Shown in pieces: positions 1 to 7,911 of a stretch of DNA of 41,732 bases. Position numbers and translations under genes: made by a program. The stretch is from JBOHRE01 sp050732635 (GTDB lineage: Bacteria > Gemmatimonadota > Gemmatimonadetes > Longimicrobiales > RSA9): NCBI GenBank assembly GCA_050732635.1, contig JBOHRE010000021.1:1-41732 (forward strand). Reading direction: 5' to 3'. Each line of letters starts with the position of its first letter. The first letter of the stretch is position 1. The notes beneath the pieces are model-generated. The model was given only the letters and a program-made list of their open reading frames with translations. It was not told where the DNA came from and made no database searches.

Positions 1-105
1 GGCCGCCGGCGACGGAGGTGAGGCGGGCGCGGACGCACACGCCGCGAGCACGGCGACGAGCGACGTCGCCAAGACCGTGAACAACGCTCGATCCAGCTTC
101 GACAT
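1..105 (-). CDS. N-terminus of a putative lipoprotein (partial)
   Basis: Only the first 35 codons of this minus-strand gene are inside the window; it runs off the left edge. The ATG is at 105. The peptide begins with a short charged stretch (MSKLDR), has a hydrophobic core at about residues 8-22, and reaches a lipobox ending L-A-A-C with the cysteine at residue 23. An Ala/Ser/Pro-rich linker follows. This is a classic type II signal peptide, so the mature protein should be lipid-anchored. It starts 43 bases after the stop of the PLP-lyase gene on the same strand and may be co-transcribed with it. The rest of the protein, and so its function, cannot be judged. Confidence 0.6.
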   Translation of the reverse strand, partial: MSKLDRALFTVLATSLVAVLAACASAPASPPSPAA

Positions 106-147
106 CAGGCGGCTCCGTGGGTTGGCGGTTGGGTGGCCGGAAACGTA

Positions 148-1203
148 TCAGACGGGTCCACACGCGGCGAGCGCGCGCAGGTACCGTTCCGCACCTCGGG
201 GCAGCCGCGGTACAGGACGCAGGTCCAGCGGGTGGACACCGCTGTAGGTATGCCAGAACAACACGGGACCGGCCGTATTCGATGGCTGCAGCAATTCGGC
301 CGCCGCCTTGGCGGTGTAGGTGTCATCGACACAGACGCCCGCGACGGCCAGCGCCTCGCGCGCTCGCTCGCCCGCCTCCGTGGCGTGCCCGTACCCGGCG
401 CCCACCTGCCTCGCGCTGAGCTCGATGCGCGCGAGCACTTGCGTGGTGACGGGGACCCGCATGCCCGCGTCGGCCAGCAGGCGCAGAGTGCTTCGCACGA
501 GCCTGCCCAGCCGGCGCTCGTTCGTCACGACCGGGCTGACCACGCGAGTGGCGACGACGCGCGCGGCGATGCCGGCCAACGCGAAGCCGATCGCAATGCC
601 GGCAGCGGTGCCGAGCGTGCCCGCGGCCACGTGCACGACCTGTGGCGCGTCCGTCTGGCCGGCTTCGATCTGCTCGGCGAGCTCCAGCGCTCCGGCCACG
701 TAGCCGAGCGTGCCGAGCGCGTTGGATCCACCGACCGGGACCACGTACAACCGCTCACCTTGGTGCGCGAGCCGTGCCGCGAGCACGCCGAGTGGCACGA
801 ATGCCGTGGCCGGGACCCAGCGGATCTTGGCGCCCAGGCACGCATCGAGCCGCAGGACTCGCCGCACCCGATCCGCCGGCGGCTGCGGGAACAGCACCAG
901 CGTCACGTCGAAGCCGAGCTCACAACCGTACAGCGTCGTGGCGAGCGCGTGGTGCGAGCCGGCCGCGCCGATCGTGATCAGGCGTGTCGCGCCGCGTCGT
1001 CGCGCGTCCGCCAGCAGAAACTCCAGCTTGCGCACTTTGTTGCCGCCGTAGAGTGGCGCCGAGAGGTCGTCGCGTTTGATCCAGGTGTCGTCACGGCCCG
1101 GCAGCGGTAGGCGGTGCACCGGCGTCGGAAAGCGGCCGAGCGGCACCCAGGGTAGGCGTCCCGCGAGCGCGGGGAAGCGACGAAACAACGCGTTCGATGG
1201 CAT
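148..1203 (-). CDS. PLP-dependent lyase of the ACC deaminase / D-cysteine desulfhydrase family
   Basis: This 351-residue protein has the fold-type II PLP-enzyme layout of 1-aminocyclopropane-1-carboxylate deaminases and D-cysteine desulfhydrases, which release ammonia, and for D-cysteine also H2S, from small amino acids. The start reads like the family: a PTPVHRLP strand, WIKRDDLSAPLYGGNK with the likely PLP lysine at K56, then RKLEF. Length is normal. Two signature sites differ. The Gln-Ser-Asn-His loop that usually follows the first strand is Gly-Ser-His-His (residues 82-85), and the C-terminal His-Thr-Gly-Gly-type motif reads HTYSG. Substrate therefore cannot be assigned. The protein is predicted cytoplasmic. 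It is divergent from the aminotransferase gene at 1321. Confidence 0.85.
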   Translation of the reverse strand: MPSNALFRRFPALAGRLPWVPLGRFPTPVHRLPLPGRDDTWIKRDDLSAPLYGGNKVRKLEFLLADARRRGATRLITIGAAGSHHALATTLYGCELGFDVTLVLFPQPPADRVRRVLRLDACLGAKIRWVPATAFVPLGVLAARLAHQGERLYVVPVGGSNALGTLGYVAGALELAEQIEAGQTDAPQVVHVAAGTLGTAAGIAIGFALAGIAARVVATRVVSPVVTNERRLGRLVRSTLRLLADAGMRVPVTTQVLARIELSARQVGAGYGHATEAGERAREALAVAGVCVDDTYTAKAAAELLQPSNTAGPVLFWHTYSGVHPLDLRPVPRLPRGAERYLRALAACGPV

Positions 1204-1249
1204 GGGGCGGCAGCATATGCCGGGGGCGCGTACGGTGCCACTGCCGATC

Positions 1250-1278
1250 TTCCGAGCCTGGCTTGCACCGCCTACATT
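1250..1278 (+). promoter_or_regulatory. weak candidate sigma70-type promoter for the class V aminotransferase gene
   Basis: In the 117-base divergent gap, TTCCGA (1250-1255) lies 17 bases before TACATT (1273-1278), which matches the -10 consensus at 4 of 6 positions; the -35 match is poor. Transcription would start near 1285, about 35 bases before the ATG. An 8-base palindrome GCATATGC lies at 1213-1220. This rests on spacing and partial matches only. Confidence 0.25.
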
Positions 1279-1320
1279 TGCCAGCGGCTTTCCAGCGCCC
1301 CTTCTGACCGGATCACCGAG

Positions 1321-2664
1321 ATGGCGACCACCCGCCGCAGCTTCCTGGGAGCACTCGCCGCCGCCGCCGGCGCCGTGGCCGCCGCGCCGCAGCGGCTGCT
1401 CGGCTCGTCGACGGCCGCCAACGCTCGGGGCGTCGTCGCCCCGCGCCTGCCGCGCGACGCCGCGGGCCTGCCCATCGTGCCGCAGGGCGCGCTGGGCGAG
1501 GAGTTCTGGCGGGCGCTGCGCGGCGAGTTCCTGATCCCGGACAACGAGGCCTTCTTCAATACTGGCACACTCGGCTCATCGCCTCGCGTCGTGCTCGACG
1601 CCGTGATCGAGCATATGACGCACGTCGAGCGTGACATTGCGCACTGGGACTACAAGCCCGAGCACGAGCAGTACTTCACCGGCTACTTCCCGGAAACCGC
1701 GCTGCGCGAGAAGCTCGCACGGCTGGTCGGCGCCGACGCCGATGAGATCGCGCTGACCCAGAACGCGACCTTCGGCATGAGCTTCATCGCCAACGGCCTC
1801 GATTTCGGCGCAGGCGACGAGGTGCTGATCATGGAGAACGCGCACTCGGGTGGCCGCGGCGGTTGGGAGCTGCGCGGCAAGCGCTACGGCATGCACGTAC
1901 GCTATGTCCGGCCACCGATTCCGCCGCAGACGCCCGCTCAGCTCATCGCCATCTTCGAGCAGGCGACGACGCCGCAGACGCGAGTCTGGGCGATCCCGCA
2001 CCTGACCAGCGGCACCGCCATCCTGTTCCCGGTCGAGGAGCTGTGCCGCCGCGCCCGCGAACGGGGCATCCTTAGCGTGATCGACGGGGCGCAGACCTGT
2101 GGCCACCTGGCGCTCGACCTGCACGCCATGGGCTGCGATGTCTTCTACTCCTCGCCCCACAAGTGGCTGCTTTCGCCCGTCGGCACCGGCTTCCTCTACA
2201 TCCGCCGCGATCTGCTGCCGCGCGTCTGGGCCACGCTCGCCAGCGGCGAGTGGAACAACTACGACATCGCCGCCTATCGGCTGTTCCAGTACGGCACCGG
2301 CAACCTGTCACTGCTCGTCGGCTTCGACCGCGCCATCGACTTCCACCAGCGGATCGGCTCGGGCCGGGTTCAGCAGCGCATCGTCGGCCTGGCCGACCGA
2401 CTGCGCGCCGGGCTGCATGAGATTCCGGGCGTGGTCATCGGCTCACCGGTGCATCCCGAGCTGGTCACCGCCACCACCATCTGGCGCATCGAGGGCATGA
2501 CCGGCACGCAGACGATGGACGCGCTCTGGGACCGTGCCCGCATCCGTGTTCGCAGCATTGGCAACGAAGTCGTGCGCCAGTGCTGCCACGTCTACACGCT
2601 CACCGCCGACGTCGACCGCACGCTCGAGGAAGTCCGACGGCTGAGCGCCGGAGCCGCCGGCTGA
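1321..2664 (+). CDS. Tat-exported class V aminotransferase (isopenicillin-N-epimerase / cysteine-desulfurase-like)
   Basis: The 447-residue product opens with a twin-arginine leader: TTRRSFLG at residues 3-10, an Ala-rich hydrophobic core, and a likely cleavage region near residue 22. The mature part is a fold-type I PLP enzyme of aminotransferase class V. It shows a substrate-loop segment FFNTGTLGSSP (78-88), the cofactor aspartate in SVIDGAQ (D255), and the Schiff-base lysine in SPHKW (K281). Families with this architecture include isopenicillin N epimerases and cysteine desulfurase-like proteins, but exact chemistry cannot be told from sequence. Export of a folded, cofactor-loaded enzyme fits the Tat route. 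The next gene, an MFS carrier, begins at or before the stop codon, so the two are probably translated together. Confidence 0.88.
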   Translation: MATTRRSFLGALAAAAGAVAAAPQRLLGSSTAANARGVVAPRLPRDAAGLPIVPQGALGEEFWRALRGEFLIPDNEAFFNTGTLGSSPRVVLDAVIEHMTHVERDIAHWDYKPEHEQYFTGYFPETALREKLARLVGADADEIALTQNATFGMSFIANGLDFGAGDEVLIMENAHSGGRGGWELRGKRYGMHVRYVRPPIPPQTPAQLIAIFEQATTPQTRVWAIPHLTSGTAILFPVEELCRRARERGILSVIDGAQTCGHLALDLHAMGCDVFYSSPHKWLLSPVGTGFLYIRRDLLPRVWATLASGEWNNYDIAAYRLFQYGTGNLSLLVGFDRAIDFHQRIGSGRVQQRIVGLADRLRAGLHEIPGVVIGSPVHPELVTATTIWRIEGMTGTQTMDALWDRARIRVRSIGNEVVRQCCHVYTLTADVDRTLEEVRRLSAGAAG

Positions 2665-3845
2665 AGCACCTTCTGGCGGGCAACGTTCTGTGGCTGTCGA
2701 TCATCTCGCTGCTGAACGATGCAGCGAGCGAGATGATCTATCCGCTCCTGCCGCTGTTCATTGTCGGCACGCTCGGCGCCGGGCCGGCCGTGCTCGGGCT
2801 GATCGAGGGCGTCGCCGAGACGACCTCCAGCCTGATCAAGCTGCTCGGCGGCTGGCTCTCCGACCGGTTCCACCGGCGCAAGCCGCTGGTCGTCGGCGGC
2901 TATGGTGCCGCCGCGATCGCCCGGCCGCTGATCGCCGCAGCCACTGCGCCCTGGCACGTTCTGGCAATCCGCTTCGCGGACCGTGTCGGCAAGGGCGTGC
3001 GCACGGCGCCGCGCGATGCGCTGCTCGCCGAGTCCGTGCCCGCAGCGCGGCGTGGCACCGCGTTCGGCGTTCACCGCGCCGCCGATCACGCAGGCGCCGT
3101 CATCGGGCCACTACTGGCGTCCGCCTTTTTGCTGCTCTACCCGGGCCAGCTGCGCCCACTGTTCGCGGTGGCGCTGGTGCCCGGTCTGATCGCCGTCGGG
3201 ATCGCCGTCTGGAAGGTCCGCGAGGTCTCTGACGTCACCGCGGACCATGCAGCGCCATCCCCCGCCCCCGCGCCCGCGCCCGCCCCCGCCCCCGGCTTCT
3301 CCCGCTTCCTCTTCGTGCTCGTCATCTTCACGCTCGGCAATGCATCGGACGCGTTCCTGCTGCTGCGCGCACAGCAGCTCGGCGTCGCCACGGCGCTGAT
3401 CCCGCTGCTCTGGGCCGCCCTGCACGTCAGCAAGATGGCGTTCAATGTGGTCGGTGGCGCGCTCAGCGATCGGATCGGTGCCAGACCGGTGATCATCGGC
3501 GGCTGGTGCGTGTACGCGCTCGTCTACCTCGGCTTCGCCACCGCGGATCAGGCGTGGATGGCCTGGGTCCTGTTTTTGGTCTACGGCCTGTATTACGGCA
3601 TGACCGAGGCACCGGAGAAGGCCCTCGTCGCGGCCTTCGCGCCGGCCGGCCGCCGGGCCACGCGCTTCGGCGCCTACCACATGGCAGTCGGCCTCGCAGC
3701 ACTACCCGCCAGCCTGATCTTCGGGGTGCTCTGGCAGTGGGCCGGCGCCGCCGCGGCGTTCGGCTTTGGCGCCGTTCTCGCCTTCCTCGCCGCGGCCTTC
3801 CTGACTCTACTCGTACCCGCGCCGCCACGTCCGGCCTTCGCTTGA
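2580..3845 (+). CDS. MFS transporter
   Basis: This is a major facilitator superfamily carrier with 10-12 predicted membrane helices. The conserved N-terminal segment NVLWLSIISLLNDAASEMIY and the loop 2-3 signature GGWLSDRFHRRKP are clear, and a second copy (GGALSDRIGARP) marks the second half. The two halves are joined by a Pro-Ala repeat linker, encoded around 3255-3295. The true start is uncertain. The GTG at 2580 lies deep in the aminotransferase gene, and no ATG, GTG or TTG occurs in frame near the point where homology begins. A CTG at 2661-2663 overlaps the preceding TGA and would start the protein exactly there. The substrate is unknown; some relatives export drugs or sugars. Confidence 0.85.
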   Translation: MLPRLHAHRRRRPHARGSPTAERRSRRLKHLLAGNVLWLSIISLLNDAASEMIYPLLPLFIVGTLGAGPAVLGLIEGVAETTSSLIKLLGGWLSDRFHRRKPLVVGGYGAAAIARPLIAAATAPWHVLAIRFADRVGKGVRTAPRDALLAESVPAARRGTAFGVHRAADHAGAVIGPLLASAFLLLYPGQLRPLFAVALVPGLIAVGIAVWKVREVSDVTADHAAPSPAPAPAPAPAPGFSRFLFVLVIFTLGNASDAFLLLRAQQLGVATALIPLLWAALHVSKMAFNVVGGALSDRIGARPVIIGGWCVYALVYLGFATADQAWMAWVLFLVYGLYYGMTEAPEKALVAAFAPAGRRATRFGAYHMAVGLAALPASLIFGVLWQWAGAAAAFGFGAVLAFLAAAFLTLLVPAPPRPAFA

Positions 3846-3877
3846 CGCTCCTCTCCGCGCCCCGGCAGGTTCCGCGG

Positions 3878-4651
3878 ATGAGCCACACCCGGGAAGCCGA
3901 GCGCGCGCTCGCCGAGCACGTCGTCGTCGTGCTCCACCAGACGCAGGACATCGTCAATGTCGCCGGCGTGGTGCGCGCGATGGCGAACATGGGCCTGCGG
4001 CGCTTGCGGCTGGTCGAGCCCGCGGCCTACGATGATTTCCGCATCCTCGGGATCGCTCACCAGGGCGGCCCCGTCGTCGAGCGTATCGAGCTGCACGAGA
4101 GCTTGCAGAGTGCGCTCGCGGACACGGCTCACGTCGTGGGTACGAGCGCACGGCGCAGGACCTCCCAGTTCGTCTGGCAGCACCCGCGCGCTGCCGCACC
4201 CGAGCTGCTCGCGCTCGCCCGCTCGGGCGCCACTGTCGCGATCCTGTTCGGCCGCGAGGACAAGGGCCTCGCCAACCAGCAGCTCGACCTCTGTGATCGG
4301 ATCCTCAACGTTCCGACCGCTGCCGACGCGACATCGCTCAACCTTGCGCAGGCGGTGCTGATCGTCGCCTACGACCTGTTCCTGGCCGCTGGGGGCGCCG
4401 CGCGGCCACTGCCGCGCGCACGCAAGACCGCGCCGCTCGCCGACTGGAATCAGCATCAGCAGTTGTTCGCGGCGGTCGAGGACGCGCTCGAGGCCATCGA
4501 CTTCTTCAAGACGCGACAGCCACCGGCCATCATGCGTACCGTTCGCGCCGCCCTTCGCCGGGCCGTACTCGATCAGCGCGAGGCGAAGCTGCTGCGTGCC
4601 ATGGCGATCGAGGTGCGGAAGGTCGTGCGGCGCGCGCGCGGCCTCGACTGA
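3878..4651 (+). CDS. trmJ: SpoU/TrmH-family RNA 2'-O-methyltransferase, TrmJ type
   Basis: The 257-residue protein is a SPOUT-class methyltransferase, with a trefoil-knot SAM site. The N-terminal strand (LHQTQDIVNVAGVVRAMANM) carries the Asn and Arg of SpoU motif 1. ILFGREDKGL forms motif 2, and SLNLAQAVLIVAYDL forms motif 3. The extended C-terminal helical region fits the TrmJ group, which methylates the ribose of residue 32 in tRNA anticodon loops. Position 3878 is chosen as start because homology begins right after it; the frame stays open upstream inside the MFS gene. It lies 32 bases after the MFS stop on the same strand. Confidence 0.85.
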   Translation: MSHTREAERALAEHVVVVLHQTQDIVNVAGVVRAMANMGLRRLRLVEPAAYDDFRILGIAHQGGPVVERIELHESLQSALADTAHVVGTSARRRTSQFVWQHPRAAAPELLALARSGATVAILFGREDKGLANQQLDLCDRILNVPTAADATSLNLAQAVLIVAYDLFLAAGGAARPLPRARKTAPLADWNQHQQLFAAVEDALEAIDFFKTRQPPAIMRTVRAALRRAVLDQREAKLLRAMAIEVRKVVRRARGLD

Positions 4652-4792
4652 GTCGTTGGTCAGCCACCTGGGATGCTCGCCTCGCCCGCGACTGCACCCG
4701 GACGCGCCGGGCGTCACGCGCCGCGGGGCAGCGTTCTTGCGTCGGGTGAGACGTCCGAGGGCCTGCAGAGAGAAGATACCGGAGGTCGTGTA
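4652..4792 (+). other. intergenic leader of the MEDS-domain gene
   Basis: This 141-base spacer holds a good Shine-Dalgarno sequence, GGAGG at 4781-4785, 7 bases before the ATG at 4793. That site sets the start of the MEDS gene, although its frame is open back to 4673. I see no convincing promoter or terminator. Confidence 0.5.
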
Positions 4793-5422
4793 ATGCCGCG
4801 CACCGAAAAATCGGTTCCGCTGGGAATCCGTGACATGAGTGCCGCAGTCGGCGATCACATCGCGTACTTTTGGGAGACCCCCGAAGAGTTCGATGAGGCG
4901 GTCGGCTTCCTCGCGGCCGGTATTATCCAGGACGAGCACAGCGTGATCTTCGGGCATGATGACGCCAATCAAAGCGTTTGCAAGGCGCTGGAGGCCAAGG
5001 GCTTCAGTTGCGATGTACTCGAGGCGGCCGGCCGGCTGTCGATTCTGGGCCCGGAGTCGACAGGAGAGCTGATGCTCGCGCAGATCGAAAGCACGTTTCA
5101 GCGGGCGGTCGATGCGGGTGCCGGCATGATACGGCTACTCGGCAACATCGGCTGGGGCCGACCCGAATGGCCCGACGAGCACGATATCCTGCGGTTCGAG
5201 GCCAAGGTCACCGGAGCCGCAGCCATGTTTCCCTGCATCGTGATCTGCCTGTACGACATCAAGCTGCTGAGCGGATCCGTCCTGCTGCACGGCGCATTCG
5301 GCACGCACCCGCTCACCATCCATCAGAATCTGGTTCGCGAGAACCCGATGTGCGTCGGCGTGGAAGAGTACCTCGAGGCACTGGAGGCACGCCGCACCGG
5401 TCACGCAACGGCCGACCGCTGA
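4793..5422 (+). CDS. stand-alone MEDS-domain (DcmR-type sensory) protein
   Basis: The 209-residue protein is almost entirely one MEDS domain, a sensory fold named from methanogens, methylotrophs and DcmR. The opening DHIAYFWETPEEFDEAVGFL, the central SILGPESTGELM and the LLGNIGWGRPEW segment follow the family pattern. There is no output domain (no kinase, HTH or PAS) and no membrane segment or signal peptide, so it is likely a cytosolic ligand-sensing partner of some other regulator. The start is set by GGAGG at 4781-4785. The gene is convergent with actF, with 38 bases between the two stops. The ligand is unknown. Confidence 0.75.
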   Translation: MPRTEKSVPLGIRDMSAAVGDHIAYFWETPEEFDEAVGFLAAGIIQDEHSVIFGHDDANQSVCKALEAKGFSCDVLEAAGRLSILGPESTGELMLAQIESTFQRAVDAGAGMIRLLGNIGWGRPEWPDEHDILRFEAKVTGAAAMFPCIVICLYDIKLLSGSVLLHGAFGTHPLTIHQNLVRENPMCVGVEEYLEALEARRTGHATADR

Positions 5423-5429
5423 GTGCTGC

Positions 5430-5469
5430 GGCTGGCCTCAGCTCGCAGTGCAGGCTGGCCTCAGCTCGC
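5430..5469. repeat. 17-base direct repeat spanning the actF stop
   Basis: The 17-base word GGCTGGCCTCAGCTCGC occurs at 5430-5446 and again, perfectly, at 5453-5469, a 23-base shift. The second copy contains the last codons and stop of actF (minus strand), and the first lies in the spacer before the MEDS stop. It looks like a small local duplication. No clear terminator stem is visible in this convergent gap. Confidence 0.7.
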
Positions 5470-6738
5470 CGTCAGGAACGCGTCCGGCCGCTCCTCCAGC
5501 TCGGGCTCCCACAGCGGCTCCCAGAGCTGCACGACCGGGAAGTGTGTCGCCATCCAGGCCAGGGCGAGGCTGAACAAGCCGGCGAACGGCAGCGCAATGC
5601 CCAGCTCCTGCCAGCCGAGCGGCGCGTCGCTCGCACCATGATAGAACGAGGGATAAACCAGCAAGTAGCGCTCGATCCAGAGGCCCACGAGCACGACGAT
5701 TGCCGCACCGATCAGGATCAGCGGGTTCTTCTTCGGCGCGACGCCGAGCAAACCGAAAAACGGCACCACGAAGAGCCCGAACAGCACCGCCACGCTCAGC
5801 CACTTGAACGGCGGTTCCAGCCGATGGATCACGAAGTCCTGCTCGATCGGCAGTTGCCCATACCAGATCACGATGTACTGCGAGAAGAACAGGTACGCCC
5901 AGAAGACGCAGAATCCGAATGTTAGCTTGCCCAGGTCGTGCAGGTGCGGCGGCTGAATGATCTCTTCCAGACCGAAGCGGCGGCGATAGAACGCTGCCCC
6001 GATCGCGGTCGCGGCAACGGCGCCGAGGAACGCCGCCATGAAGAAGTAGGGCCCGATCAACGTGCTCCACCACTCGGGCTCCAGCGACATCACGAAGTCC
6101 CAGGCGACGAAGCTCATCCCGGCGGCGAAGACGAGCACGAGCACGGGCGCGAGCCGCGACAGCTTGCGTGTCGCCCGCGCCTCCTCGACCTCCTGGCCTT
6201 GCCAGCGACGTGTGAGAAAATCGATGATGCCGCCCCGCGCGTGGCCGTTCGCCTTCAGCAATCCCGCATCCGGGCGCAGTGCCCAGTAGGCGAAGACCAG
6301 CGACAGCATGAACAGCGCGCCGACACCCACCAGGACGCGCGTCGCCATGAATGGCACATTCAGATACGCCTGCTTCGCCGGCACCGGCTCGTGGACCCAG
6401 GGAAAGATGTGCTCGGCCGCAACCAGGATCGGCAGCATCAGCACGAACGCGACGGGCAGGAATGCGACCATGGAAATCGCGATACGGCGCACCGGGCGTG
6501 CCCATATTGCCTTCGTGATCACCATCGCTGCGCCGAGGATCACACCACCCTGCGCAATCGATGTGAAATACAGCCAGTTGACGAGGTATGCCCGCCACGC
6601 TCGCTCCGCATCCTGACCGACGGCCACGACGAACGCGACCACGCCGAGCCCGACCAGCGCTCCGCCGAGCAGCAGCCCCAGCCGCGGAAACGCCTCGAAG
6701 CGGCGGAGCGGAATCTCGGTGTCGACGATCTCGTGCAC
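5461..6738 (-). CDS. actF: Alternative complex III subunit ActF (NrfD-like quinol-binding membrane protein)
   Basis: The 425-residue, roughly 10-helix membrane protein belongs to the NrfD/PsrC-like family and is the second such subunit of alternative complex III, paired with ActC. Recognisable parts include the NWLYFTSIAQGGVILGAAM helix, WDFVMSLEPEWWSTLIGPYFF, and FSQYIVIWYGQLP in the later half. It should help form the quinol-oxidation and proton-path membrane core. It is the last gene of the act operon. Its GTG start (6738) shares one base with the TAG of actE, so translation is coupled. The downstream gene is convergent. Confidence 0.93.
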   Translation of the reverse strand: MHEIVDTEIPLRRFEAFPRLGLLLGGALVGLGVVAFVVAVGQDAERAWRAYLVNWLYFTSIAQGGVILGAAMVITKAIWARPVRRIAISMVAFLPVAFVLMLPILVAAEHIFPWVHEPVPAKQAYLNVPFMATRVLVGVGALFMLSLVFAYWALRPDAGLLKANGHARGGIIDFLTRRWQGQEVEEARATRKLSRLAPVLVLVFAAGMSFVAWDFVMSLEPEWWSTLIGPYFFMAAFLGAVAATAIGAAFYRRRFGLEEIIQPPHLHDLGKLTFGFCVFWAYLFFSQYIVIWYGQLPIEQDFVIHRLEPPFKWLSVAVLFGLFVVPFFGLLGVAPKKNPLILIGAAIVVLVGLWIERYLLVYPSFYHGASDAPLGWQELGIALPFAGLFSLALAWMATHFPVVQLWEPLWEPELEERPDAFLTAS

Positions 6739-7382
6739 TAATCCCTTCCTGGCGACGTCGCTGCTGCAGCGGTGTCGGCGGCCGCCGACGGCATCGTCGC
6801 GGCCGCTCCGGCCTGCGCACCCACCGCCTGCTGCAGCTGCCGCAGATAGCCGACCACGTACCAGCGCTCATCGTGAGTCAGCCGTTCGCCATACGACGGC
6901 ATCAGCCCGCGGCCCTGGCGGATCACCGCGTACACGTAGCCGTCGGTGCGCTGCACGGTGATGGGCAGATGGAGGCTCGGCGCGAAGGGGAACTTGCCGG
7001 GCCCGATCACCGGACCGTCGCCGGCGCCCTGCGCCCCATGACAAACCGAGCAGTAGCGGTCGTACAGCACCTGGCCGCGCGCGATCTGATCCGGCGTGAA
7101 AGCCGCCACCGGCGCCACGGCCGCGGCCAGGGAGTCGAGTCCGGCGACGCTCGCGCCGAAGCGCGGCACATCGCCGTTCGGCGCACCGAATGGCACCGAG
7201 TTCGGCGGCGCATTCCGGGGTGCCTCGTACGGATCGAAAGCCGGTGACTCGCGCATGAATGTCAGGAACGGAACCGCCGCCAGCATGTCGTCGAGAGCCG
7301 TACATCCCGCTACCACGGCGGCGAGCCCTGCGGCGAGCAGCACGCCACTCAGGCGCGGCCGGGCAGCCCGTTCAGTCGACAC
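6738..7382 (-). CDS. actE: Alternative complex III subunit ActE (mono-heme cytochrome c lipoprotein)
   Basis: The 214-residue subunit carries one c-type heme site, CSVCH, in YDRYCSVCHGAQGAGDG, and a distal Met candidate in GRGLMPSYGERL. Its leader has a basic start, a hydrophobic stretch and an A-A-V-V-A-G-C lipobox, so it is probably lipid-anchored on the periplasmic face, where it would pass electrons from ActA/ActB to a terminal acceptor. The C-terminal tail is Ala/Thr-rich and low in complexity. A GTG at 7382 is chosen as start: it overlaps the actD stop by 11 bases and begins just before the signal peptide. The frame is open further upstream inside actD. Confidence 0.9.
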   Translation of the reverse strand: MSTERAARPRLSGVLLAAGLAAVVAGCTALDDMLAAVPFLTFMRESPAFDPYEAPRNAPPNSVPFGAPNGDVPRFGASVAGLDSLAAAVAPVAAFTPDQIARGQVLYDRYCSVCHGAQGAGDGPVIGPGKFPFAPSLHLPITVQRTDGYVYAVIRQGRGLMPSYGERLTHDERWYVVGYLRQLQQAVGAQAGAAATMPSAAADTAAAATSPGRD

Positions 7383-7911
7383 CAGCCACCTCCTCGCGCA
7401 CATCGCGTACGTCCAGCGCACCGTTATCGCGCAGCAGCTCGCGAGCCTCTGCCTCCCGGCCCGCCAGCGCCCCTGCCAGCACGCCGAAACGACCCGCTGA
7501 GAACGACGCGTCGTACGCGACCGATGCCTTCCACTTCTTCGGCAGCCGTGCCGTGATGAAGAGACCGAGGACGGTTGAAAGCGCACCGAAGAGAATCGTC
7601 AGCTCGAACGCGATGATCACGAATGCCGGCAGCGAGATGATCGGCTTGCCGCCCGTAATCAGCGGCCAGTCGAGCGACGTCCAGGTCCCGAACGCGAATC
7701 CGGTGGCCGCGCCCGTGAGTCCACCAACCAGCGTGAACAGACGCACCGGGCTCTGCGGCACGTGCAGCGCGTGCTCGAGGTCGTGTTGCGGAAACGGCGT
7801 GAAGACCGTCAGGTCGCGGATGCCCCGCGCACGCAGCGAGTCGATCGCTGCGACCGCTGCGTCCACTTCGCGAAACACGCCCAGCACGCCCTGACGGTAA
7901 CGCGGACTCAT
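7372..7911 (-). CDS. actD: Alternative complex III subunit ActD (DUF3341)
   Basis: This 179-residue protein is the small DUF3341 subunit of alternative complex III. It has a ferredoxin-like cytosolic N-terminal part (GVFREVDAAVAAIDSLRARG), then two membrane helices around the TLVGGLTGAATGFAFGTW and IIAFELTILFGALSTVLGLF segments, which contact the ActC/ActF core. Its ATG overlaps the actC TGA (ATGA at 7911-7908), and its own end overlaps actE, so it sits in one translationally coupled string. Confidence 0.92.
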   Translation of the reverse strand: MSPRYRQGVLGVFREVDAAVAAIDSLRARGIRDLTVFTPFPQHDLEHALHVPQSPVRLFTLVGGLTGAATGFAFGTWTSLDWPLITGGKPIISLPAFVIIAFELTILFGALSTVLGLFITARLPKKWKASVAYDASFSAGRFGVLAGALAGREAEARELLRDNGALDVRDVREEVAGVD

